The position numbers and the translations under genes are program-made. A stretch of DNA of 64,000 nucleotides from Axinella damicornis (lineage: Eukaryota > Porifera > Demospongiae > Axinellida > Axinellidae). The stretch spans positions 7,985,630-8,049,629 of the forward strand of contig OZ007516.1 of assembly GCA_963931865.1 (NCBI GenBank), in the 5' to 3' direction. Of the stretch, positions 24,101 to 35,200 are shown in pieces (position 1 is the first letter of the stretch; each line of letters opens with the position of its first letter). The notes beneath the pieces are model-generated. The model did not search any database. It was given only the letters and a program-made list of their open reading frames with translations, and was not told where the DNA came from.

Positions 24101-27100
24101 AGCTGTTGAATCCATGTAGCTTAACTACACAGCCTTCGCTAGTGTACATCCCCCCTCCATCTCTGACTGCATCGTTGGTAATTATCGTAACGGAACTGGT
24201 GGCAAGGAAGTTCAAGATACTTCTTGCAGCATACATGCCACCACCAGTGTGGCTTGCATGATTATTTGTCATGTTGCTAGCCCCACTGAATTCAAATGTG
24301 CTGTTGTCAGTAAAAATGCCTGCACCAAACACCGCTGTGTTAAATCTGAAAGCAGTATTGCTAATGTTTGCGATGCCCACATTACTCCAGCGTGCATGAA
24401 TTCCCCCACCAGTCGTTGCCGAGTTGGATACAAATGTATTGTTTCCAGGAAGAGTGGCATTGGAAGCATAGGAAAAGATCCCGCCTCCCTCATAGGCTGC
24501 AGTACACTCAACGAAACAATTGTTCCCATTCATTGATAGGTTGCTGTTATCCAGCCAGATTCCTCCACCACTGACATGGGCCCTGTTTCCAGTGAATGAA
24601 TTTTCTCCATCAAAGTCAAGTGTGGTGTTAACTGTGGCAAAAATCCCACCTCCTTGCCCTGCCGAGTTGGCATTGAACATGTTAGTTCCAGCAAGAGCTA
24701 GAAGAGTCCTTCTCACATAGAGCCCTCCACCATTATATGCAGCAATGTTTCCTTCAACGTTACACCCATAAATATTAATAGTACCATTGTCCGAGTAGAT
24801 TCCACCACCTAGTCCTGCAGTGTTATTTGTGATTGCGATGCTCCCACTCAAGTTCAAGTTACCGCCATCTGTATATATCCCTCCTCCATCTAGCTGAGCA
24901 GTGTTCTCACTGAGGACGCAAGTGCCACTGAAATACAACTGATTACGAAGGTAGATGCCACTGGCAGGAAGATTCGGAGAATCCTGGGTGTAGATCCCTC
25001 CACCAAACCTTGCTGCGATGTTAGCAATGATGACATTGGTACCACTGAAACTCACTTCACTTGCACTTGCATAGACTCCACCACCATCCCCACTAGCTGA
25101 GTTGCCACTGAAAGTAGTACTCCCATTGAAACTCACACTGCTGTATAATGCATTGACTCCACCACCATCATCACTAGCTGAGTTACTGAAAGTGGTACTC
25201 TCATTGAAACTCATGACACTGCTGCTACCTGCATAGACTCCACCACCTCCATACCTAGCTGAGTTGTTACTGAAAGTGGTACTCCCATTGAAACTCATGA
25301 CACTGCTGTAAGATGCAGAGACTCCACCACCACCACCACCACTAGCTGAGTTGTTACTGAAAGTGGTACTCCCATTGAAACTCATGACACTGTCCTGAAG
25401 TGCAGAGACTCCACCACCATTCGTACTAGCTGAGTTGTTACTGAAAGTGGTACTCCCATTGAAACTCATGGCACTGCTGGAAATTGCATAGATTCCACCA
25501 CCATTCTCAGCTGAGTTGTTACTGAAAGTGGTACTCCCATTGAAACTCATGGCACTGCTGGAAGAGGCATAGACTCCACCACCATCCCTACTAGCTGAGT
25601 TGCTACTGAAAGTGGTACTCCCATCGAAAATCACACTGCTGTCATCTGCATAGACTCCACCACCAAAATACGTAGCTGAATTATTACTGAAAGTGGTTCT
25701 CCCATTGAATCTCATGGCACTGCTGGAAGATGCATAGACTCCACCACCATACACACTAGCTGAGTTGCTACTGAAAGTGGTACTCCCATCGAAAATCACA
25801 CTGCTGTCATCTGCATAGACTCCACCACTAGCTGAGTTGTTACTGAAAGTGGTACTCCCATTGAAAAACACACTGCTGTCATCTGCAAAGACTCCACCAC
25901 CATAATACATAGCTGAATTATTACTGAAAGTGGTACTCCCATTGAAACTCATGGCACTGCTGGAAGAGGCATAGACTCCACCACCATCCCTACTAGCTGA
26001 GTTGTTACTGAAAGTGGTACTCCCATTGAATCTCATGGCACTGCTGGAAGATGCATAGACTCCACCACCATAATCACTAGCTGAGTTGCTGAAAGTGGTA
26101 CTCCCATCGAAAATCACACTACTGTCATCTGCATAGACTCCACCACCATAATACGTAGCTGAATTATTACTGAAAGTGGTACTCCCATTGAAACTCATGA
26201 CACTGCTGTAAGATGCATAGACTCCACCACCATACCTAGTGGTACTCCCATTGAATCTCATGGCACTGCTGGAAGATGCATAGACTCCACCACCATACAC
26301 ACTAGCTGAGTTGCTACTGAAAGTGGTACTCCCATCGAAAATCACACTGCTGTCATCTGCATAGACTCCACCACCACACACGCTAGCTGAGTTGTTACTG
26401 AAAGTGGTACTCCCATTGAATCTCATGGCACTGCTGGAAGATGCATAGACTCCACTACCATACACACTAGCTGAATTGCTACTGAAAGTGGTACTCCCAT
26501 CGAAAATTACACTGCTGTCATCTGCATAGACTCCACCACCATAATACGTAGCTGAATTATTACTGAAAGTGGTACTCCCATTGAATATCATGGCACTGCT
26601 GGAAGATGCATAGACTCCACCACCATACACACTAGCTGAATTGCTACTGAAAGTGGTACTCCCATCGAAAATTACACTGCTGTCATCTGCATAGACTCCA
26701 CCACCATACACACTAGCTGAGTTGTTACTGAAAGTGGTACTCCCATCGAAAATCACACTGCTGTCATCTGCAAAGACTCCACCACCATAATACGTAGCTG
26801 AATTATTACTGAAAGTGGTACTCCCATTGAAACTCATGGCACTGCTGGAAGAGGCATAGACTCCACCACCATCCCTACTAGCTGAGTTGTTACTGAAAGT
26901 GGTACTCCCATTGAATCTCATGGCACTGCTGGAAGATGCATAGACTCCACCACCATAATCACTAGCTGAGTTGCTGAAAGTGGTACTCCCATCGAAAATC
27001 ACACTACTGTCATCTGCATAGACTCCACCACCATAATACGTAGCTGAATTATTACTGAAAGTGGTACTCCCATTGAAACTCATGACACTGCTGTAAGATG

Positions 27101-28247
27101 CATAGACTCCACCACCATACCTAGTGGTACTCCCATTGAATCTCATGGCACTGCTGGAAGATGCATAGACTCCACCACCATACACACTAGCTGAGTTGCT
27201 ACTGAAAGTGGTACTCCCATCGAAAATCACACTGCTGTCATCTGCATAGACTCCACCACCACACACGCTAGCTGAGTTGTTACTGAAAGTGGTACTCCCA
27301 TTGAATCTCATGGCACTGCTGGAAGATGCATAGACTCCACTACCATACACACTAGCTGAATTGCTACTGAAAGTGGTACTCCCATCGAAAATTACACTGC
27401 TGTCATCTGCATAGACTCCACCACCATAATACGTAGCTGAATTATTACTGAAAGTGGTACTCCCATTGAATATCATGGCACTGCTGGAAGATGCATAGAC
27501 TCCACCACCATACACACTAGCTGAATTGCTACTGAAAGTGGTACTCCCATCGAAAATTACACTGCTGTCATCTGCATAGACTCCACCACCATACACACTA
27601 GCTGAGTTGTTACTGAAAGTGGTACTCCCATCGAAAATCACACTGCTGTCATCTGCAAAGACTCCACCACCATAATACGTAGCTGAATTATTACTGAAAG
27701 TGGTACTCCCTTTGAAACTCACATGACTGGCAACCACACCGAGTGCACTACCAAAGCTATCCTGGAAGGTACAGTTAGTGATCTCAGTCATCCAAACAAA
27801 CTCAAGGTACACTCCAAAATAGCGTGTTTCAAATGGATGAGGTATACCATACGTAGTCCGAGTCTGATGATTTCTGGCACAGGAAGAAAAAGCTAAGCCA
27901 TCAATTCTCACCAGTGAAATGTTCCTGAAAATAAACCCAATATGGGAGCTGCACACAATACTGGTTGGTATCAGTGCACTGGTGTCTCCTAGGATGTCCA
28001 ATTGCTGGATGTTGGTTATGTCCAGGTTTACATTGAGAGTGTGATTACCTTGTAAAAATTGCAGTGTGATGTTGGGAGTATTGAAATATTCTCCATGGTG
28101 TTCAGCATACTCAGACAGAGTGTGGCAGGGGTATGTGAGACACGACGTGTTAGATGATGCTGGTCTCACGTGTAGGATTTCTCCGTAGGTCAGTGAGGGG
28201 AGGGCCAGAGTCACTATGAAGGTGAGCATGCCCACGTGGGGAGCCAT
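21111..28247 (-). CDS. Giant beta-helix (PMP-repeat) polytopic membrane protein
   Basis: This is a single uninterrupted frame of 2,378 residues. The N-terminus is a signal peptide (hydrophobic LTFIVTLALPSLTYG). From about residue 130 to 1650 it is made of repeats of about 27 residues pairing FxxN (FSNN/FSSN) with GGG[VI]Y[AS], the pattern of Chlamydia-type PMP repeats that fold as a right-handed beta helix. About residues 190-780 are two copies of one block. A non-repeat domain with paired Cys follows, then a Cys hinge (CPLDYC, CSFNRSGLLCGQC, CKKC) near 1900-1975. The last 400 residues hold eight or nine membrane helices and a cytoplasmic tail ending LQELRSPLDLLDMK. The extracellular helix is therefore displayed on a multi-pass anchor. 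The family is not named and the ligand is unknown; adhesion or recognition is inference. The membrane part has too many helices and the wrong motifs for a standard GPCR. The gene is intronless, unlike its neighbours. Confidence 0.95.
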   Translation of the reverse strand: MAPHVGMLTFIVTLALPSLTYGEILHVRPASSNTSCLTYPCHTLSEYAEHHGEYFNTPNITLQFLQGNHTLNVNLDITNIQQLDILGDTSALIPTSIVCSSHIGFIFRNISLVRIDGLAFSSCARNHQTRTTYGIPHPFETRYFGVYLEFVWMTEITNCTFQDSFGSALGVVASHVSFKGSTTFSNNSATYYGGGVFADDSSVIFDGSTTFSNNSASVYGGGVYADDSSVIFDGSTTFSSNSASVYGGGVYASSSSAMIFNGSTTFSNNSATYYGGGVYADDSSVIFDGSTTFSSNSASVYGSGVYASSSSAMRFNGSTTFSNNSASVCGGGVYADDSSVIFDGSTTFSSNSASVYGGGVYASSSSAMRFNGSTTRYGGGVYASYSSVMSFNGSTTFSNNSATYYGGGVYADDSSVIFDGSTTFSNSASDYGGGVYASSSSAMRFNGSTTFSNNSASRDGGGVYASSSSAMSFNGSTTFSNNSATYYGGGVFADDSSVIFDGSTTFSNNSASVYGGGVYADDSSVIFDGSTTFSSNSASVYGGGVYASSSSAMIFNGSTTFSNNSATYYGGGVYADDSSVIFDGSTTFSSNSASVYGSGVYASSSSAMRFNGSTTFSNNSASVCGGGVYADDSSVIFDGSTTFSSNSASVYGGGVYASSSSAMRFNGSTTRYGGGVYASYSSVMSFNGSTTFSNNSATYYGGGVYADDSSVIFDGSTTFSNSASDYGGGVYASSSSAMRFNGSTTFSNNSASRDGGGVYASSSSAMSFNGSTTFSNNSAMYYGGGVFADDSSVFFNGSTTFSNNSASGGVYADDSSVIFDGSTTFSSNSASVYGGGVYASSSSAMRFNGRTTFSNNSATYFGGGVYADDSSVIFDGSTTFSSNSASRDGGGVYASSSSAMSFNGSTTFSNNSAENGGGIYAISSSAMSFNGSTTFSNNSASTNGGGVSALQDSVMSFNGSTTFSNNSASGGGGGGVSASYSSVMSFNGSTTFSNNSARYGGGGVYAGSSSVMSFNESTTFSNSASDDGGGVNALYSSVSFNGSTTFSGNSASGDGGGVYASASEVSFSGTNVIIANIAARFGGGIYTQDSPNLPASGIYLRNQLYFSGTCVLSENTAQLDGGGIYTDGGNLNLSGSIAITNNTAGLGGGIYSDNGTINIYGCNVEGNIAAYNGGGLYVRRTLLALAGTNMFNANSAGQGGGIFATVNTTLDFDGENSFTGNRAHVSGGGIWLDNSNLSMNGNNCFVECTAAYEGGGIFSYASNATLPGNNTFVSNSATTGGGIHARWSNVGIANISNTAFRFNTAVFGAGIFTDNSTFEFSGASNMTNNHASHTGGGMYAARSILNFLATSSVTIITNDAVRDGGGMYTSEGCVVKLHGFNSYENNSAGDTGGGISAFRSSFNFSGHNTFTANKAVTGGGFYAFNSTVIFPGKNDFIANSAISHGGGVAATRSTLNLNGLATVENNSALSGGGFYIDRSTMNLNGLATVKYNSALSGGGFNIDRSTMKVDGMNYFVNNTANSEGGAIHSSDSQVEFTGKSIFSANTAGNKGAAIHTSFTTLIFEGTSSFVNNSANYGGGIQSESSNITFVNLETSHHMNVSQPCINYENCCDISYFTPGSFLNNRADRGGALYLDQYSNFSLHLATCIHFQGNQATEFGGALYIVDASGPGQFLPQQYTPIKRECFLYILGKEQPPYLDSTPLVFKNNFAGIRGSALYGGLLGKCNLTSMKYSSALDFFRRSVVQNSSGSSISSDPSQLCFCSRNGQNCTVTIQSKSIYPGQNIEVSVIAVDQSDVAIPTQVHVNVRSGKDHNVTEIITYETERSCTSRNYSTPPTKIFKQLELYPNNRSGSTVQLTVNIIFENCPIGFEQSNFNGECICDHRLWKFTNNCDIDTQSILRTGGAIRSFWLGVALNNGTHEGFIHHRYCPLDYCIREDKHINLKHPDDQCSFNRSGLLCGQCRRGLSLVLGNSQCKKCTNAFLALLIPFALAGVLLVTLLFLLHLTVAEGTLHGLIFYANIVEANHHIFFPQCSISINPASIFIAWLNLDLGIETCFYDGMDGYARAWLEYVFPVYIWGIVGFLVYISNRSTIFTKLLGSSPVPVLATLFLLSYAKLLRTIIAVLSLTILYHPYRTEIVWVQDANIPMTKYVPLVLVAVLFLLLLFLPYTLLLLVGQWLQPKSHLCFLSWVRNPKVKAILDSYHASYKLKHRYWTGLLLLLRCALFLVFAFNVTGDDSINLLVISATALGTSVIFGLVGMVYKSWYLNALELSFILNLGILAAATHHVNQSGGSQAAVAYTSVGIAFLAFVGIVSYHIFCRIKSRMQYIQRGRQLRPRNNHQIDTNEPQGCQPVVTPTITRTVVDLQELRSPLDLLDMK
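25907..27676 (-). repeat. 885-bp direct duplication inside the beta-helix gene
   Basis: Landmarks repeat at an exact spacing of 885 bp: TGGAAGAGGC at 25,961 and 26,846, CATACCTAGT at 26,231 and 27,116, TCCACTACCA at 26,451 and 27,336. 885 is 3 x 295, so the frame is kept and 295 residues are doubled. The translated copies look identical over most of their length, including irregular units (a unit shortened to NGSTTRYGGG in both). That implies a recent duplication or ongoing gene conversion. Confidence 0.95.
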
Positions 28248-28399
28248 TGTTTAAGCTGTTGGGAGGATAGTAGAAACGTAGTACATAGCATGTACCCACA
28301 ATTGGTAATACAGCTATAGCTACTGAACAATACTACAAGTTAGCTGCATGCAGTTGTAATTGCAGTACCTAATAACCACAAACATGACAAATGAAATAC
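28248..28399 (-). other. Upstream region of the beta-helix gene
   Basis: 152 bp between the start codon and the tandem duplication. I see no clear TATA box at a usual distance, and any promoter here is unidentified. Confidence 0.3.
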
Positions 28400-28733
28400 T
28401 TTACTTCCCCAGATGACTCTGAAAATGTCTTATTAAATGTGTGCATGTATATTCATCAACATCAGACCCCCCCCCCCCCCCCCCCCCCCCCCACTCACTA
28501 CCACCATGTTACCACCATCAGGTCATTTTACTAGAAACCAGATGGTCACCCTTTGAAGTCCTATGACAATGTATTCTTGAAAATTAATGATTACTATAGT
28601 TTACTTCCCCAGATGACTCTGAAAATGTCTTATTGTAAATGTGTGCATGTATAGTCATCAACATCAGTCATCCCCCACTACCACCACCATCAGGTCATTT
28701 TACTAGAAACCAGATGGTCACCCTTTGAAGTCC
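28400..28733. repeat. Tandem duplication of about 165 bp with expanded poly-C
   Basis: The segment from TTTACTTCCCCAGATGACTC to GTCACCCTTTGAAGTCC occurs twice (about 28,400-28,562 and 28,600-28,733). The first copy carries a 26-C run (28,467-28,492) where the second has only CCCCC. Confidence 0.85.
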
Positions 28734-29337
28734 TACCCTGCCTCCAGTATGTATCAGGAGATGAGCCAACTAGCACTACTAACTGTTCACTAGCTAGCTC
28801 ACTAGCTAGCTACTGTTCATGTGTTCTAGTTCTACACATGACTGAGTGAGCCATGCATGATTATCTCATTCCCAGCCAGTATAAATAAGGAAAAAGTCTT
28901 AAAAACATAGCTAGTTTTGCTTGTGAGCCTCGTGTGCATGTTCAGGGTCTGGGAACGAGACTTGGGATGCCTGGCGAGGGATATAAACTATATAAATAGT
29001 TCAAAGTTCAAGAAACTGTCAGATTGTTTTATTGCGTATTGGTAGAGGATGTTTGTGCTGCATTGGTGGTTTGACGCACATTCAATAATTAACCACTCAT
29101 AACTTCTGTCCCTATTATGCTCAAAATTATGCCAGCATAATGTACACAAGCTTACACAGATAGCTCTCTCATGGATAGGAATAGGAGGCAAGCAATACTA
29201 GGAGTTATTGTATGAAGTCATACAAGATGAAAGGGCCGAAGTGTGCTTTGTTTTTAATGTGCATAGTGTGCTATATTTTCCACTGGACAATATATTATAG
29301 CACCGGAAAGTGCTCCGTATAGCTGTTGCAATAAACC
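28734..29337. other. Stretch with no recognisable gene
   Basis: It contains a degenerate half-end of the TAGCCTCG family near 28,950 (GGGTCTGGGAACGAGAC). No gene is supported. Confidence 0.4.
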
Positions 29338-29487
29338 AGTTAAAGTACCGCTTACGCTCGTGAACTACAGAAAATTGCACACGGTGAGGCAAATATACAG
29401 TAGCACTCGGCTTCGCCTCGTAGCTTCTCGACCACGCCCTTGTGCAATATTTCTCGTAGTGCACTCGCTGTATGCGGTACTTTAACT
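29338..29487. mobile_element. 150-bp hairpin element
   Basis: Ends are AGTTAAAGTACCGC and GCGGTACTTTAACT. Imperfect complementarity continues inward (TTGCACA / TGTGCAA) to a tip near CGGCTTCGCC. It is non-coding and probably a fold-back MITE. Confidence 0.7.
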
Positions 29488-29589
29488 AGTGCGCGGTAGA
29501 CGACAAGAATGAGCAATGAGAAGAGAATATACAACTGAAGCCGGCCGACCGAACATCCAACCACCATACATACAGCTCACAGGTGCCTT

Positions 29590-29800
29590 AAATACCCCCT
29601 ACAAAACCAAATGATCTAACAGTACAATCTTGCACAACATCCTCAACAGAACCACACAGATATTCAGCTCAAAACATGACCTAAGTGACAAACAGAACTG
29701 CACTGAAAATACAAGAGACATCATACACCCACAACATCCTGCTAGCACAAATCCAAAATATAACCAAATATGAGCATAAAATAACCAGTCCATTACATTA
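29590..29800 (-). repeat. Dispersed repeat, copy 1
   Basis: Read on the minus strand it contains TGAGGATGTTGTGCAAGATT and GTACTGTTAGATCATTTGG, plus ATTTGGTTATATTTTGG upstream. These occur in the same order and spacing class at about 36,820-37,110 (+). Confidence 0.75.
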
Positions 29801-30249
29801 GTTATGAGAAATCCAGTGGTGCTGTGCAGCAACTTGAAAATAAAGTGCAATTAGCTAGCGACAAATACTGATTCACTGCTGATACACATACTGCTGTTTT
29901 GATGCACCAAAACAATGATGGTGTTAGCTACTTCATGGACGCAGGTCCCAGCAAGTGACAGCAAAGCCATGAATAGTATGTATCAGACTATTGGTATCCT
30001 GTATCCATCCCAAAAGTGTGTACCTGTTAGGATACTATACTCTTGTTCTGCGCAATCAAAAACCATGTGCACACCCATGATCGAAGGAACTCAGTATATA
30101 AATGAATACACTCAGTGTTACACTGTCTGCAGGTTGAAGTGCTGAAGACACCTATGCAATCACGTTTAGCACATTGAACTTATTGGTTAGCTTTTTATCA
30201 AGTGGTGCAGTTTGAGATGTGGTTAGTGACACCATAACATAATACTCAC

Positions 30250-30866
30250 CTCCTACAGTCAGCTGCAAATTTTCCTTCACTCTGGTAGCTATAGCTAGAT
30301 GATACAACACTGCAGTGGAATCTGTAGTAGCTTTGGCAACCAGGGTGCTATCCACTGAAGACTGAGCCGGGACGTCGCCGTCATCTGTGAACAAGAAATG
30401 TTAAGATTTTGTGTATTGAAATAATAGACTATTCTTATTGCTAAAAGTGGCCGGATTTGGGAATTACACCGTTGTGACATCACCAGATTATGCACAACCA
30501 TTTGAATCCTCACATGCAAGACATGTGTGTACGATCATTGTGTATCAATCCTCTATAGCTCTATTGACATCACAGCTGTATCACTTGGTTATTACACATA
30601 AATATTCATGATAGCCTCTCTAGCTCTGGTTACATCACAGCTGTATCATTTGCTTATTACACATATTAGCAAATGATACAGCTTCTCTAGCCAATCATTA
30701 ATGCAATGCACTGCTGTACACATACATACACAATCATCATCATACTCTCAAGGCAATCAGCACTGTACAAATTGGCAAAATTTAATTACTGCTATATCTA
30801 TTCCCTCCTTACCAGTCAAACAATCCTCCTCTTCAGGCTCACTCAGCTGGGACTCGGGTGAACCAG
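30250..30866 (-). CDS. Two candidate exons of an unidentified minus-strand gene
   Basis: Exon a is 30,813-30,866, with acceptor GCCACAG and donor ACTG|GTAAGG. Exon b is 30,250-30,384, with acceptor TTCACAG and donor GGAG|GTGAGT. They are phase-compatible: the codon split between them gives Asp. Together they encode about 63 residues that are acidic first (SEPEEEDCLTDD) and then mixed (TDSTAVLYHLAIATRVKENL). I do not recognise the family, and no further exons were found on either side. It could be part of an extracellular domain of a longer gene or a chance pair of splice-like words. Confidence 0.3.
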
Positions 30867-31059
30867 CTGTGGCAATCCTGGTGTCCACAAGATAGATAGA
30901 TAAAATTGTATTTTGTCAACAGGAATGCTGCATCTACTAGCTTTTCATACAGGTCCTGAAGGTACGTACAAGAAGGATGTGGTTGAAGAACTTGCATGGT
31001 ATCCTTCCTCTCCCTGTCTCCCCATTGTGATCTTTGCACTTCCAAGCTATATACTTCAA

Positions 31060-31180
31060 AGTGGCTTCAAACCACATGCCGGATGTGGTTTACGTAAACT
31101 GGTTTGCAAATCATAATATTTACACTGCAAGCGCAAAGCGGTTTAGGAACCGGTTTAGGTACCTAGTGTAAACGGGGCTT
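31060..31180. repeat. Fragment of the GTGTAAACGGG element family
   Basis: It contains GATGTGGTTTACGTAAAC, AACCGGTTTAGGTACCTAG and TGTAAACGGGGCTTATG. These match the right half of the fuller element at 55,359-55,686. Confidence 0.65.
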
Positions 31181-31387
31181 ATGACAGCTGTCAGTTGTGA
31201 GTATCACAATAACACATGATCAGCAGATGCATCCCATGCCTATTATGAGCTGCTGACAAAACCCACCATAATTGCATCTCAGTGCCTAGCTGATCCTCCA
31301 CTGTGAAATGTGCCACTGCAAAACATCATGGTTGGCTTGGTCACCTCAGTTGCAGCTCATATAATATAGTTGACGCATCCGCTGATC

Positions 31388-31512
31388 TAGCCTCGTTCCC
31401 AAGCCCTCCCACTTATGAATACGTGTTTGGGTTTCGGATAATTAAGCGCATGCGCAAACAGTGGAAACCAGGCCCTTTTCTCCTCGCCGTCTCGGGCCTG
31501 GGAACGAGGCTA
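31388..31512. mobile_element. 125-bp TAGCCTCG-family element with 9-bp target duplication
   Basis: Ends are TAGCCTCGTTCCCAAGCCC and GGGCCTGGGAACGAGGCTA. The nonamer CCGCTGATC borders both sides (31,379-31,387 and 31,513-31,521). Its interior is not a long hairpin, unlike most other copies. Confidence 0.9.
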
Positions 31513-31521
31513 CCGCTGATC

Positions 31522-32030
31522 ATAACCATTACATGTGCAATACTCACAACTCACAGTAGTCTCGTCCCCTGGGTCTGGGCATGAGATTAAACTCACAGCT
31601 GCAAGCATTAATGTGTTACTTCAACAATGAAGTTTCCACATTGCTACGTATAGACTGCAGCGGCTATTTGGTGATCATGCCTAGCAGCACGTTGACTCAT
31701 AGCAAGCAATCAGCTGACAGTGAGTGCAGTTTTGAAGGTCGATGTGCTATCATCTAACAATTCTGAAGAGTATTTGAATAGGTTATATAAGCTGATGTCT
31801 GTAAAGTCTGATACATTATCGTGGGGAAATTCAAGTAGTGCATGACTGACTGATCAGCATATAGCTATAGTTATCCTGTTGTAATGACCGTCAAAACAAA
31901 GTATAATTATAGTAGCCTGACTATACTTGGTGTGATGCAGGTTAAACTATCCACAGGTAGGCTATATATAGGCAATTGGAATTCTACAGCAGTTCTTAAT
32001 CCTTGACTCATCTGTTGCTGTGTGTGTATT
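31522..32030. other. Stretch with no recognisable gene
   Basis: A degenerate TAGCCTCG-like end lies near 31,558. Nothing else is supported up to the LTR element. Confidence 0.4.
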
Positions 32031-32213
32031 TGTGATATCAGTGAGCAAACCGCTTTTTCTCAATAATCAATCACAGATACAATCGCAGAGAGAGAGATCA
32101 CGTGCGTCTTACAGAAAGAACAATCATGACAAGCATACTCAAACGACAAGTACAATAACACATAGCTAAGCCAGAATGAAGACGATAACAAGTACACACA
32201 GTAATGCAAATAC
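32031..32213 (-). repeat. 3' LTR
   Basis: It shares TGTGATATCAGTGAGC through AGTAATGCAAATAC with the other LTR. The polypurine tract lies at about 32,213-32,223, immediately inside on the element strand. Confidence 0.9.
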
Positions 32214-32235
32214 CTCCCCCCTTAGTCCAGCTCAG

Positions 32236-35200
32236 TCAGGTATGTCCATAATACTGCACAGGTTTGACTGTTCGTCCCCTGCGAGTGGTCACCGTTGTTC
32301 CTTGAGGGGGAGTGGCCTGTGGCTGAGCAGCTTCTGGGATTGCAGGCAAAGAGGCTTGTGCTTCTGCAGAACAACCTTGAAACTCGGGTGCCGTCTCCAT
32401 GGTGGGGTTATCAGGTTCACTTTCATGGTTAAACAGTGGAGGAGTCCAGTCTGCTGCAACAGGTTCAGTGCGATCCTCCGATCTGTCCATGAGCAAGGGG
32501 CGAACACGGTTGATGTGCACAGCACGCTCCATAGTCCCCATCCTCAACAGTACAGTAGAAGGTCCCCTCAGGGCTCTAACTGTCCACGGTCCTGTCCATC
32601 GAGGGTCCAGCTTCCCTTTGGTGGGATTGTCCAATAGGACCTGTTGTCCCACTTCAAGGGTCGCACGTGATTCACAGCCTTCATAGGATTGTTGCTGACG
32701 TTCTGCTGATTGCACTATGTTTGCCTCCACCATCTCTCTTAACTCAAGGAGCTTCCGCTTGAGGCACTGGCTGTACTCACAAGGTTCTGGTATCACCGAC
32801 GTTGTCAAGTCTGGAATCTGCAGGGATGGTGGATTAGACCCAAACAGAACTTCAAAAGGGGACAGTCCTGTTGTAGAATGCTTTGTTGTCCTGTAAGCGA
32901 ACAGGAGCAGTTGGAGATGTTCTTCCCAGCTGTCTTCCTTCTCAACAAAGGCGCGAAGGAGACTCAAAAGTGACCGATTCATCCTCTCCACCAGTCCATC
33001 GCCCATAGGGTGATATGGTGTTGTGCGGGACTTCTTCACACCAAAGGCCCTGCAAAGGTCACCAAGAATCCTGCTTTCGAAATTTCGGCCTTGGTCTGAG
33101 TGCAATTTCTGTGGAGGTCCCACCAATGTGAAAACATCGTCTCTCAGGATATCCACAATCCTGTCAGCCTTTTGGTCAGGAATTGCTCGGGCGAATGGCC
33201 ACTTGGAAAAGTAATCTTGTGCAACCAATATATATTGGTTTCCTTGTATTGACATTGGCACTTTCAAGATGTCAACTGCCACCATTTCCCAAGGTTTGCG
33301 AGCAATCACTGGTTGCAAGGGTGCTGGCTTATTTCTCGGTGCCTTGGTGATTTGGCACTTCACACAGCGTCCACAATGATCTGCCACATCCCTCCCCATG
33401 CCAACCCAGTAAGCCATCTCGGACACTCGTGCCATTGTTCGGTCCATGCCTTGATGCCCCGAGTCATCATGGGCCAGTGTCAGGAACAACTTCCGTTGTG
33501 AGTGTGGAACTACTATCAGTAGTCTGTGCTCAGCCATGGTGGGTGACTTCACCTTGCGACAGAGAATAGAATCATGAACAATCAACTGGGACCACATTTG
33601 TTTGAAACGCCTGAGAGGAAATTTCATCCAATCTTGGGTGTTGGGCGGAAGTGTACCCTTTCTCAACTGCTCAATCACCACTGTGAGCACCGGATCTTGC
33701 CTCTGGGCTTGAGTGATATCTGCCTTTTCCAAGGCTGGGAGTTGAACCACCAGAGATACTGGCTTTCTGGACAGTGCGTCTGCATTTTGATTGGTATTGC
33801 CAGGTCTGTGGACCAGATTGAACTCGTATGCTCTGAGCTCAAGTGACCAGCGCTCGAGTCGTTGGGAGCGGGCTCGGCTCAGCTTGGCAGACTGCAACCA
33901 CTCCAGTGGCTTGTGATCCGTTTCAAGTGTGAAGCGTGCCCCTATCAAGTAGTGCCGATACTTACGAACAGCCCACACAATGGCGAGGCACTCCTTCTCG
34001 ATGGTGGCATAGTTTTTCTCAGCTGATGTCAAGGTCCGGCTGGCATACTCCACTACTGTCCCCCTTCTCGTGGAAAGGACGGCACCAAGACCAAGATCTG
34101 AAGCATCCGTGGTCAAAATGAATTCATCAGTGCGCCTGGGATAGTCAAGGATGGGAGGTGAGGTCAGCGCCCCTTTGAGTGCTTCGAAGGCCTTCTTCTG
34201 TTCATCCTCCCATCTGAAGACTACAGCCCTTCCTGTCAGTTCAGTGAGTGGAGCGGCTATGTCAGCAAATTTGGGAATGAATCGCCGGTAAAAATTCACC
34301 AGACCCAGAAATGCTCTGACGTCTTTTGCTGATGTTGGCGTGGGCCAGTCAGCTACTGCTCGTGTCTTTTCTTCACAAGGGGCTACACCTCCGCACGAGT
34401 ATTCAAATCCCAGATGGGAGGTCGTGTCTCGGCCAAAGAAACATTTGGACCCTCGGAGGGTGAAATTTGCTTTCCGGATTCTGCTGAGGACACGCCTGAG
34501 ATCTGTAATGTGTGATTTCATATCATCGGAGAAGATGATGAGGTCATCCACATAGTTGTCGACACAGTCCTTGCAGTCGTTGAGAACCTGATCCAGTCCT
34601 CGTTGGCACGTCTGTGTGGCTCCAGTCAGTCCGTATGGCATTCTTGTGAACTCCCATAATCCATATCCGGGGCCTGGACAGAATGCAGTTTTCTCGATGG
34701 ACTGTTCACTCATGGGAAACTGCCAGTAGGCGCTTTTGAGATCAATCTTTGAGAATACTTTCTTGTTGGCCAGTTTCAACTGAGGTCCGTCGGCTCTCGG
34801 AACAGGGTAGGAGTCCTTTTTCGTGGCCTTGTTGAGCTGGACAAAGTCAACACAGATCCTGATCTCACCATTTCTCTTTGGTACATAGACAGCTGGGGCA
34901 CACCAAGGACTGTTACTGGGCCTTATTATGCCCTCCTGTGCCATCTCCTGGAGTTGATTTTGCACTCGTTCTGCAAAGTGAAATGGTATGGGGCGAGGTG
35001 GAACCCTGGTTGGCAGTGCATCTCCAGTATCGATCACATGTTCTGCCACATTGGTTTGCCCCAGTTCTTGTTTGAAGAGCACTTCATACTCCTTCAAGAC
35101 TGGTTTCAGTGCAGGGTGGCATTCAGCGGGCATCTCAAGTTCTGCTTGACCATCATCCTTTGCCTTGGCTGGTACTGCCTGTGGGTACTCCTCATCAAGT

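Noticed and set aside
21111..28247. Bacterial (chlamydial) contamination, suggested by PMP-type repeats
   Set aside because: The C-terminal multi-pass domain, N-glycosylation-rich ectodomain, lack of an autotransporter barrel and surrounding animal genes argue for a host gene.
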